In this document: positions 53,363-59,812 of the stretch, one piece after another
Layout of the letters: each line of letters starts with the position of its first letter
How positions within the stretch are numbered: position 1 is the first letter of the stretch
Source of the DNA: Terracoccus sp. 273MFTsu3.1
Lineage (GTDB): Bacteria; Actinomycetota; Actinomycetes; Actinomycetales; Dermatophilaceae
DNA length: 64,000 nucleotides
NCBI RefSeq assembly: GCF_000383675.1
Contig: NZ_KB911824.1
Location: 186,001-250,000, forward strand
Direction of reading: 5' to 3'
Translations under genes and position numbers: made by a program
Notes under the pieces: model-generated
The model's database searches: none
What the model was told of the DNA's origin: nothing
What the model saw: the letters and a program-made list of their open reading frames with translations, nothing else

Positions 53363-54555
53363 GGCGTCTGCACCGCATACGGCAGCGTGGCATGCACCCG
53401 GAACCCGCCTCCGGGCCGCGGTCCGGCCTCGAAGCTCCCGCCGTAGAGCTCGACCCGCTCCCGCATGCCCACCAGTCCCTGGCCGGCACCCGGCGCGAGG
53501 CCGACGTCCGAGACCGGGACGTCACCGTGGCGCGGACGCCTGGGCGATCCTTCGTCGAGCACCTCGAGCTCGACCTCCGACTCCGTACGGGCGATGTGGA
53601 CGTGAGCGACGGGTCCGCCGTGCTTGAGGACGTTCGTCAGCGCCTCCTGCACGACGCGGTACGCCGCCAGGTCGAGGCCGGCGGGCAGGTGCGCGCCGTC
53701 GCCGGTCGAGCTCACGGTGACGCCGAGGCCGGTGCGGCGCGTCTCGGCCACGAGCCGTGGGATGTCGGCGAGGCCGGGCATGGGGTGCATCGCGGTCTCA
53801 CCGTCCTGGCGCAGCACCCCGAGCATCCGGCGCATCTCGGTGAGCGCACCCCGGCTGGTCGACTCGATGACCCCCAGGGCGGCTCGAGCCGCCGTCGGGT
53901 CGGTCGCGATGACGTGGCTGCCGACACCGGCCTGGACCGCGATGACCGACATCGAATGAGCCACGACGTCGTGCAGCTCCCGGGCGATCCGAAGCCGCTC
54001 TGCCGTCACGGCCGCGCGGTCCCGGTCCTCCCGCTCGCGCTCGAGCAGGCGGGCCCGCTCCTCGATGGCCGCCCACCGAAGGCGTCGCTGGCGCAGGTTG
54101 TCGCCGGCCAGCCAGGCGACGGCCGTCGCGAGCAGCGTCGAGATGACGTCGCTCGGGGCGACCACCCCGGCGGGTTGGACGGCCAGAGCCAGACAGAACG
54201 CCCCGACGGTCGCGCCGAGGGCCAGGAGGGAGTCGCGCCGTCGACCGTGGAGCGCCAGTCCGAACAGCAGCGCGAAGGCGCTGACCCCGGGGTAGGGCGC
54301 GTAGTGCATGAGTGAGAAGGCCACGAGAGCGCAGAGCGTCACGGTGAGGGCGAGCCACGGGGCTCGGCGGTGCACGGCATACGGCGCCGTCAGCAGGACG
54401 CCCAGGACCCAGGCCCCCGCATCCACGGGCCGCTGCCCTGCCCGGACGGTCACGCCGAACGACAGGACGAGCAGGACGAAGAGGCCGAGCGCGACGAGAG
54501 CGTCGGCGACCTGGGGGTCGAGCCGCCGCGGGCGGCGCCGCCAACGCGTGTCCAT
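53359..54555 (-). CDS. Membrane sensor histidine kinase (HisKA_3/NarX-like)
   Basis: A 398-residue kinase. It has a basic N-terminus, about five membrane helices (DALVALGLFVLLVLSFGVTV onwards to about residue 165) with only short loops, then a coiled-coil with the HisKA_3 phosphoacceptor in RIARELHDVVAHSMSVIAVQAGVG, and an ATPase region with VVQEALTNVLKHGGP and GLVGMRERVELYGGSFEAGP. ATG at 54555 has TACTCT with a 6-nt gap, a leaderless-type promoter. The short loops suggest sensing within the membrane, possibly antibiotic or envelope stress. It is divergent from the ABC exporter genes. Confidence 0.92.
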   Translation of the reverse strand: MDTRWRRRPRRLDPQVADALVALGLFVLLVLSFGVTVRAGQRPVDAGAWVLGVLLTAPYAVHRRAPWLALTVTLCALVAFSLMHYAPYPGVSAFALLFGLALHGRRRDSLLALGATVGAFCLALAVQPAGVVAPSDVISTLLATAVAWLAGDNLRQRRLRWAAIEERARLLEREREDRDRAAVTAERLRIARELHDVVAHSMSVIAVQAGVGSHVIATDPTAARAALGVIESTSRGALTEMRRMLGVLRQDGETAMHPMPGLADIPRLVAETRRTGLGVTVSSTGDGAHLPAGLDLAAYRVVQEALTNVLKHGGPVAHVHIARTESEVELEVLDEGSPRRPRHGDVPVSDVGLAPGAGQGLVGMRERVELYGGSFEAGPRPGGGFRVHATLPYAVQTP

Positions 54556-54754
54556 ACCTGCAGAGTAGGCAGCGCCGGCCCACGGGGGGTCGGCTTCGGG
54601 GCGTACGCCCCGGGAGGTATGCCGTGTCCCAGGCGCCCGATGACCCCACCCCCAGGCGCACGCGGCAGGTCGGCCGCACAGCCGACGACCCAGGACCCCG
54701 CGGAGCCGGATCGTTGGTGTCAGCCAAACCGGCCCGACACAGGAGCTCCGCACC

Positions 54755-55477
54755 ATGCCAACACTCTCGTTCCACCAGCTCACGAAGCACTACGGTCCCG
54801 TCACCGTCCTCGACGGCTTCACGGCCACGGCCCTTCCCGGCCGCGTCACCGCCTTCCTCGGGGTCAACGGGGCAGGAAAGACGACGAGCATGCGGATCAT
54901 GCTCGGTCTCGCCGACCCGACCAGCGGGGAGGCGACGATCGACGGCGTCCGCTACGCCGACCTACCGCATCCGACCCGCGTGGTCGGAGCGGTCCTCGAC
55001 CAGGGATTCCACCCGAATCGCTCTGCTCGCAACCACATTCGCCTGACTGCGAGGCAGGCGGGGGTCTCCGCCGACATGGCGGACGACCTCCTCCACCGCT
55101 TCGGTCTCGGGGCCGCGGCCGGGCGCCGCGTCGGCGGCTTCTCGCTCGGGATGCGTCAGCGGCTCGCGCTGGCCTCGGCTCTCGTCGGCGACCCGTCAGT
55201 GCTCGTGCTCGACGAGCCGCTCAACGGCCTCGACCCGGACGGCATCCGCGAGATGCGCCGCTTCCTGAGGTCCTTCGCGGACGCCGGCGGCACCGTCTTC
55301 CTGTCGAGCCACCTGCTCAGCGAGGTCGCGGCGGTCGCGGACGACCTCGTCGTCATCCACCGCGGCACGCTCGCCGCCGCCGGCCCGGTCCACGACATCG
55401 TCACCGACGACACGGACCTCGAGTCGGTCTTCCACGACCTCATCCACTCCACCGACACCCAGGAAGTCTGGTCATGA
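54755..55477 (+). CDS. ABC transporter ATP-binding protein
   Basis: A 240-residue ATPase: Walker A FLGVNGAGKTTSMRI, the Q-loop region, a signature GGFSLGMRQRLALASAL, Walker B SVLVLDEPLNGLDPDG and a switch His in FLSSHLLSE. Together with the next gene it forms an ABC-2-type exporter like those linked to two-component systems for peptide antibiotic or membrane stress. The ATG at 54755 follows AGGAG. The 199-bp divergent gap has a short TTGG-N6-CCAA inverted repeat (54714-54727), a possible regulator site. Confidence 0.92.
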   Translation: MPTLSFHQLTKHYGPVTVLDGFTATALPGRVTAFLGVNGAGKTTSMRIMLGLADPTSGEATIDGVRYADLPHPTRVVGAVLDQGFHPNRSARNHIRLTARQAGVSADMADDLLHRFGLGAAAGRRVGGFSLGMRQRLALASALVGDPSVLVLDEPLNGLDPDGIREMRRFLRSFADAGGTVFLSSHLLSEVAAVADDLVVIHRGTLAAAGPVHDIVTDDTDLESVFHDLIHSTDTQEVWS

Positions 55478-56217
55478 GAACCCTTGTCTCCCTTGAGCTC
55501 TACAAGCTTCGCACCACCCCCGCGGCGTGGGTGAGCCTCGGCATCACCCTCGTGCTCGGAATGGCCTCCGTGGCCGCCAACGCACTCGTCCCCAGTCCCG
55601 GCGGACCGGCCTTCGGGTCGACGGACCACGTCAACCACACGCTCTCCGTGTCGGCGCTCACCTCGATGGTGATGCTGGCCATGGGGGTCCTCGTGGTCGC
55701 CGGCGAGTACCGACACCGCACGATCATGCAGACCTTCCTCGGTGAGCCCCGTCGCGCCCGGGTGCTCGCGGCCAAGGCCGTCACCGTCCTCGGGCTCGGC
55801 GCGCTCCTCGGCGCCGGCACCTTCGGCATCGCCTACGCGGAGGCCGTGGTCATCTACGGCGCGCGCGGGGTGCACTCGCTGCCGGTCGACGTGGCCCAGC
55901 TCTGGATCGGCGCCGCGGTGGCCTCCGCCCTCTACGGCCTCGTCGGCGTCGCCCTCGGGGCACTGACCCGCAACACGGTCGCGGCCATCGTCGGAGCGAT
56001 CACCTGGGTCATGATCATCGAGGTCGGCATCCTCGCCAGTGCCCTCCCCGAGGTCGCCCAGTGGCTCCCGGCAGGGGCTGCCATCGCCCTCACCAGCGTC
56101 GGCACGGCAGCGCACGGGATGCTGGCCCCGACGACTGCCGCCCTCGTGCTCACCGGTTGGGCGTTGCTCATCTCAGGGATCGCGGCCCGTTTCAGCCTCA
56201 CCCGCGAAGCGCACTGA
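55474..56217 (+). CDS. ABC-2-type transporter permease
   Basis: A 247-residue membrane subunit with six helices. It begins LVSLELYKLRTTPAAWVSLGITLVLG, has the GEYRHRTIMQTFLGEPRRARVLAAK cytoplasmic helix of ABC-2 permeases, and ends with helices around GLVGVALGALTRNTVAAIVGAITW and LTGWALLISGIAA. Its ATG overlaps the ATPase stop (ATGA). The pair probably exports a lipid- or peptide-like compound under the divergent two-component system. Substrate is unknown. Confidence 0.9.
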   Translation: MRTLVSLELYKLRTTPAAWVSLGITLVLGMASVAANALVPSPGGPAFGSTDHVNHTLSVSALTSMVMLAMGVLVVAGEYRHRTIMQTFLGEPRRARVLAAKAVTVLGLGALLGAGTFGIAYAEAVVIYGARGVHSLPVDVAQLWIGAAVASALYGLVGVALGALTRNTVAAIVGAITWVMIIEVGILASALPEVAQWLPAGAAIALTSVGTAAHGMLAPTTAALVLTGWALLISGIAARFSLTREAH

Positions 56218-56233
56218 GCCACCAGAGGTCGCT

Positions 56234-56266
56234 CGCGCCTCGGGTCCACACCGGACCCGAGGCGCG
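56234..56266 (+). terminator. Bidirectional terminator between permease and zinc-finger genes
   Basis: A perfect 14-bp stem, CGCGCCTCGGGTCC (56234-56247) with its complement (56253-56266), has a 5-nt loop and sits 16 bp after the permease stop and 34 bp beyond the stop of the converging gene. Confidence 0.85.
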
Positions 56267-56300
56267 GTCGCCTACCGGGAGGCGGTGCCGCGCCCGAGCC

Positions 56301-56540
56301 TCAGGGCCGGTCGAGCAGCTGGAGCAGCGACTCGGCCTCCTCGTCGCAGGCTGCGCACCCTCGAAGGTGGGCGGCCATCGCCTCGTCACGGTAGGTGGGG
56401 TCGTGCACCAGCGCCTCGGCATACGTGTCCATCCGTTCGAAGCACTCGTCACACGAGAGCCAAGGGGTCGTGTCCTGCAGCAGCGCGCTGACGTTGCGTG
56501 GTGTCAGGGCGGCCGGGTCGGGGCGAGGTGTGGTGCTCAT
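56301..56540 (-). CDS. Small zinc-finger protein, likely anti-sigma factor
   Basis: A 79-residue soluble protein with a Zn-binding pattern in DECFERMDTYAEALVHDP and AAHLRGCAACDEEAESLLQLL, that is, Cys, then His-x3-Cys-x2-Cys, the core of ZAS-type anti-sigma domains. It has no membrane helix, so it would hold its sigma factor in the cytosol. The ATG overlaps the sigma gene stop by 4 bp, giving translational coupling to its probable target. Confidence 0.75.
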   Translation of the reverse strand: MSTTPRPDPAALTPRNVSALLQDTTPWLSCDECFERMDTYAEALVHDPTYRDEAMAAHLRGCAACDEEAESLLQLLDRP

Positions 56541-57274
56541 GGAGTGCCTGCCGTGGGGGTGGGGGAGATGCGTGAGGTGTCGTGGGAAGGGACCGGATCC
56601 GGTGGTGTCGCAGGGTGGACGGCCAGGTAGCCGTTCGCGGTGAGCTCCGCCCGCAGGCGGACCCGGAGGTCGTGCAGCGTCTTGTAGAGGGCTCCTCGGT
56701 TGGTGCCCAGACGGTCGGCGAGAACGTCGATCGGGACGCCGTCGACGAGGAGGGCGATCGCGATGCGGCGCTGGTAGGGCGTGAGAACGCCACGCATCGC
56801 GGCGGCCACGGCCGCCGCGAGGTCGTTTCCCTCCGCATACAGGTCGGGGTCCTCGTGTCGCGGCGAGCTCGGCACGTCGAGGTCTCGCAGCTCCACCTCA
56901 CGGTGCTGCCACTGCAGCCGGCGGACCTCGGTCGCCGCCTGGAGGATGGCGAACTTGAAGGCCCACGTCGTGAAGCGGCTCCGGCCCTCGAAGGTGTGCA
57001 GCTTGGCCAGCAATGCGGTCATGGCCTCGTCGGCCGCCTGGTTGACGATGACCTCGACCGCCGACGGGGAGGGATCGGGGAGCGCCTGACGCATGCGCCA
57101 CACCTGGTGCGCGGCTGCCCGGAGCATGAGCGCGTGCAGCTCTCGCAGGGCCGCGGCCTGTTCGGGGCCTCCTCCGGTCAGGGCCGCCACCCAGTCCACC
57201 GGGCCCCGGGCATCCGACGGTGGTGCCGACACCGAGGTGGTCGAGCGTTGCCCGTCCCTGCTCACGGCGGTCAT
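56537..57274 (-). CDS. ECF-type RNA polymerase sigma factor
   Basis: A 245-residue sigma-70-family protein. Region 2 is present with FEGRSRFTTWAFKFAILQAATEVRRLQWQ, and region 4 with LTPYQRRIAIALLVDGVPIDVLADRLGTNRGALYKTLHDLRVRLRAEL, both ECF features. The N-terminal 40 residues and the C-terminal Pro/Ser tail are extra. It is coupled by start/stop overlap to the small gene upstream and the zinc-finger gene downstream. Target promoters are unknown; the inverted repeat at 57583-57615 is one candidate element. Confidence 0.88.
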   Translation of the reverse strand: MTAVSRDGQRSTTSVSAPPSDARGPVDWVAALTGGGPEQAAALRELHALMLRAAAHQVWRMRQALPDPSPSAVEVIVNQAADEAMTALLAKLHTFEGRSRFTTWAFKFAILQAATEVRRLQWQHREVELRDLDVPSSPRHEDPDLYAEGNDLAAAVAAAMRGVLTPYQRRIAIALLVDGVPIDVLADRLGTNRGALYKTLHDLRVRLRAELTANGYLAVHPATPPDPVPSHDTSRISPTPTAGTP

Positions 57275-57555
57275 CAGCCCACCTGCGACGCGTCGAGGCC
57301 GTCGAGGCCGTCGAGGCCGTCGAGGCCGTCGAGCGGAGACAGGATGCGGGCCGCGAGCTCCGGTGGGCAGCCGGCGTCCACGAGCTCGAGCAGGGCGTGG
57401 AGGTCGACCCGCTGTCGGGCCAGGTCACGAGCGAGCGGTGCCGGGAAGCCCGCCTCGCGCAGCCGGCACCTGCGCCACTCGACGACGTCGAGCGGCGGTC
57501 CCGCGGATCGGCAGGGGGCCGCGGTGGCCGGGATGTGGGTGTGTTGCGTGGTCAT
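57274..57555 (-). CDS. Small protein upstream of the sigma factor, with LDG repeats
   Basis: A 93-residue protein. Its central part (VVEWRRCRLREAGFPAPLARDLARQRVDLHALLELVDAGCPPELAARIL) looks helical with a conserved Cys and Trp-Arg start, as in small proteins next to sigma factors in actinobacteria. The end is a Leu-Asp-Gly repeat. The start is uncertain: ATG at 57555 is given; ATG 57582 gives 102 residues, and 57693 gives 139 residues but would run through an inverted repeat that looks regulatory. Its stop overlaps the sigma start by one base. Confidence 0.6.
   Translation of the reverse strand: MTTQHTHIPATAAPCRSAGPPLDVVEWRRCRLREAGFPAPLARDLARQRVDLHALLELVDAGCPPELAARILSPLDGLDGLDGLDGLDASQVG
57292..57336 (-). 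repeat. 9-bp tandem repeat encoding Leu-Asp-Gly
   Basis: Four perfect copies of GTCGAGGCC (57292-57327) plus a degenerate fifth unit encode Leu-Asp-Gly repeats at the end of the small protein. Copy number is likely to vary between strains. Confidence 0.92.
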
Positions 57556-57582
57556 GCCCTGTTGGCGGTGCGCAGCGTCCAT

Positions 57583-57615
57583 GGTCTTACCGGTCGGAGA
57601 CGGCGCGGTAAGACC
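57583..57615 (-). promoter_or_regulatory. Inverted repeat upstream of the sigma cassette
   Basis: GGTCTTACCG (57583-57592) and its exact inverse CGGTAAGACC (57606-57615) are 13 bp apart (centres 23 bp, about two helical turns), immediately upstream of the ATG at 57582. This is an operator or ECF-promoter-like element for the cassette; it could form an RNA hairpin too. Confidence 0.6.
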
Positions 57616-57719
57616 GGTGACGCGTGGACGCACTAACACCCCGTCAGCGTCCCACCCGGCCGGCTCGATGTCGCGGAGCAGCCCGGAGGACACCGAGCCA
57701 CCAGTCCAGGAGGACCCAC

Positions 57720-58181
57720 ATGGTCACCATCGGCAGTCCCAGTACCACCCGCCGCGTCGAGCGCCCCGCACGTCCTGACAGGGGTGACCCCACCTACCAG
57801 GCCTACGCCGTGCTGCGGGCCGCCTTCGTCGTCGCCCCGGTCGTCTTCGGTCTCGACAAGTTCACCAACCTCCTCGTGCAGTGGGACCAGTACCTGGCAC
57901 CCGTGCTGTCCCGGCCGTTGCCGGTCACACCGCACCAGGCGATGTATGCCGTCGGCGTCGTCGAGGTGGTGGCCGGCCTGGTCGTCGCCCTCCACCCGCG
58001 TCTCGGGGCGCTCGTCGTGGCCGCGTGGCTCGGCGGCATCATCGTCAACCTGCTGCTCCTCCCCGGCTTCTACGACGTGGCCCTGCGCGACCTCGGCCTG
58101 CTGTCGGCGGCGGTCGCCCTGCAGCGGCTCGCCACGCGGTTCGACACACGCCCCGTGCTGTGGCCGGTCCGGCGGGGCTGA
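57720..58181 (+). CDS. DoxX-like small membrane protein
   Basis: A 153-residue protein with four helices: AYAVLRAAFVVAPVVFGLDKF, QAMYAVGVVEVVAGLVVALHP, LGALVVAAWLGGIIVNLLLLP and DLGLLSAAVALQRLA. This resembles the DoxX/DUF4149-like family, which in some cases acts with oxidative-stress systems. The ATG at 57720 follows AGGAGG. It heads a three-gene operon with the patatin and folE genes (spaces 2 bp and a 4-bp overlap) and diverges from the sigma cassette. Confidence 0.75.
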   Translation: MVTIGSPSTTRRVERPARPDRGDPTYQAYAVLRAAFVVAPVVFGLDKFTNLLVQWDQYLAPVLSRPLPVTPHQAMYAVGVVEVVAGLVVALHPRLGALVVAAWLGGIIVNLLLLPGFYDVALRDLGLLSAAVALQRLATRFDTRPVLWPVRRG

Positions 58182-58183
58182 CC

Positions 58184-59065
58184 ATGAGCACGGCGTTCGT
58201 GCTGACCGGAGGCGGGAGCCTCGGCGCAGTGCAGGTCGGGATGCTCCTGGCGCTGCGCGACTGCCGGATCAAGCCCGACCTGCTCGTCGGCACGTCCGTC
58301 GGCGCGGTCAACGCGGCCTACCTCGCCGGACCGGGGAGCCCTCGGGTCAGACTCGACGCCCTCGTGCGCCTCTGGCAGGGGATGCGTCGCCAGGACATCT
58401 TCGCCCCGGACCCGCTTCGGTGGCTCGGCGCCGCACGCGGGACCCAACCATCGTTGTTCGCCGGCACCGGACTCGAGCGCCTCCTGCGGAGCAACCTCGG
58501 TTACGACGGCCTCGACGAGGCACGGGTCCCGGTCGAGGTCACCGCCACGGATCTCGTCACCGGTCAGGGCATCGTGATGGGCACGGGTCCAGCCGTCAGT
58601 GCCGTCCGGGCCAGCGCTGCCGTCCCGGGGCTGCTCCCGCCCGTGGTGCGTCAGGGCCGGACCCTCGTGGACGGCGCCATCGGCGAGCTGGACGTGCTGG
58701 GCCACACGGCGGCCCACGGCGTCACGGACATCTACCTGCTGCCCGCCGGGTACCCCTGCGCGGGTGCCGGTCCGACGACGGCGCTCGGCTCGGTCCTGAC
58801 TGCGCTGAGCCTGCTGCTGCACCGCCAGTTCATGGCGCAGGTCCGCGGCTACGACGGAGGTGCACGGCTGCACGTCCTGCCCCCGCTGTGCCCGCTGTCG
58901 GTGTTACCCGCCGACTTCAGCCACACGACCGCTCTCGTGGCGCGGGCGCACGAGAGCGCCCGCCGATGGTTGCGTTCCGCCTCGTCCCGGCCCCGGGACG
59001 ACTCGGGCGTCCTGGCCCTCCACCACCATGACGGGCCCGACGCCCGGGAAGGAATGAGCGCATGA
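58184..59065 (+). CDS. Patatin-like phospholipase
   Basis: A 293-residue patatin. The oxyanion loop is TGGGSLGAVQVGML, the nucleophile Ser is in LLVGTSVGAVNAAYLAG (GxSxG), and the catalytic Asp is in LVDGAIGELDVL (DGA). These form the serine-aspartate dyad of acyl hydrolases. There is no signal peptide. The C-terminus is a Ser/Arg-rich and His-rich tail. Residue 241 is encoded by TTA, a rare codon here. The stop overlaps folE. Confidence 0.9.
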   Translation: MSTAFVLTGGGSLGAVQVGMLLALRDCRIKPDLLVGTSVGAVNAAYLAGPGSPRVRLDALVRLWQGMRRQDIFAPDPLRWLGAARGTQPSLFAGTGLERLLRSNLGYDGLDEARVPVEVTATDLVTGQGIVMGTGPAVSAVRASAAVPGLLPPVVRQGRTLVDGAIGELDVLGHTAAHGVTDIYLLPAGYPCAGAGPTTALGSVLTALSLLLHRQFMAQVRGYDGGARLHVLPPLCPLSVLPADFSHTTALVARAHESARRWLRSASSRPRDDSGVLALHHHDGPDAREGMSA

Positions 59066-59691
59066 GCCCGACACCGGAACAGGCCGGACCTCGTGATCGC
59101 GCCCGGAGGCCCTGGGCGGGAACCGGGGCCGTCCCCGAGCCCGACCTGGCGCGTGCGGCCGCCGGAGCCCGAACCCTCCTGGAGGCACTGGGAATCGACC
59201 TCGACAACGAGTCGCTTGCGCGCACACCCGAGCGCATGGCTGCATCGCTCGCCGAGCTGATGAGCCCGCGCCCGTTCCAGATGACGACGTTCCCCAACGA
59301 CGGCGGCTACGACGAGCTGATCGTCGCGAGGGGCATCCCGGTGCGGTCCCTCTGCGAGCACCACATGCTCCCGTTCGTCGGGACCGCGCACATCGGCTAC
59401 CTCCCCGGCGGGCGCATCCTCGGACTGTCCAAGCTGGCCCGTGTGCTCGAGCACTTCTCGTCGCGTCCCCAGGTGCAGGAGCGACTGACGGTCCAGGTCG
59501 CCGACTGGCTCTGCGCCCAGCTCAGCCCGGTCGGGGTCGGCGTGGTCGTCGAGGCCGAGCACCTCTGCATGACCCTGCGCGGCGTGCAGGCCCCTGGCAC
59601 GACGACCATCACCTCGAGCCTGCTCGGCGCCCTCCGGGACGACTCACGCTCGCGGGCGGAGTTCCTCGCCCTGACGCAGGCATCCCGCTGA
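59062..59691 (+). CDS. folE: GTP cyclohydrolase I
   Basis: FolE opens GTP to dihydroneopterin triphosphate for folate (and biopterin) synthesis. The 209-residue protein has the zinc and catalytic motif CEHHMLPFVGTAHIGYLPG with an early Glu and His, a third zinc ligand in HLCMTLRGV, and TSSLLGALRDD near the end. The N-terminal part (ARTLLEALGIDLDNESLARTPERMAASLAELM) is typical. It is not beside folP/folB/folK, but coupled to a patatin gene, so it may be a second, specially regulated copy; only the rest of the genome can tell. Confidence 0.93.
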   Translation: MSPTPEQAGPRDRARRPWAGTGAVPEPDLARAAAGARTLLEALGIDLDNESLARTPERMAASLAELMSPRPFQMTTFPNDGGYDELIVARGIPVRSLCEHHMLPFVGTAHIGYLPGGRILGLSKLARVLEHFSSRPQVQERLTVQVADWLCAQLSPVGVGVVVEAEHLCMTLRGVQAPGTTTITSSLLGALRDDSRSRAEFLALTQASR

Positions 59692-59737
59692 GTCGCCGCG
59701 GAGGCCGACGTGGTGAGTCGCCGTGGTGGCCGACGTG
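59689..59737 (+). repeat. Imperfect 24-bp direct repeat at the folE stop
   Basis: Two units, 59689-59712 and 59714-59737, each starting TGAGTCGCCG and ending GGCCGACGTG, match with two differences. The first unit includes the folE stop codon. There is no gene in the 121-bp interval. Confidence 0.88.
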
Positions 59738-59812
59738 TCGGAAGCGTGACCCGGTCCGGGCATCCGGCCATTCCCTCGACGTGCGGAGCCCGTTGGCAGG
59801 ACAATCGAAGGC

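Noticed and set aside
57556-57693. Longer N-terminus for the small protein before the sigma factor
   Set aside because: It would read through a perfect inverted repeat that looks regulatory, and the added residues have no resemblance to the rest.
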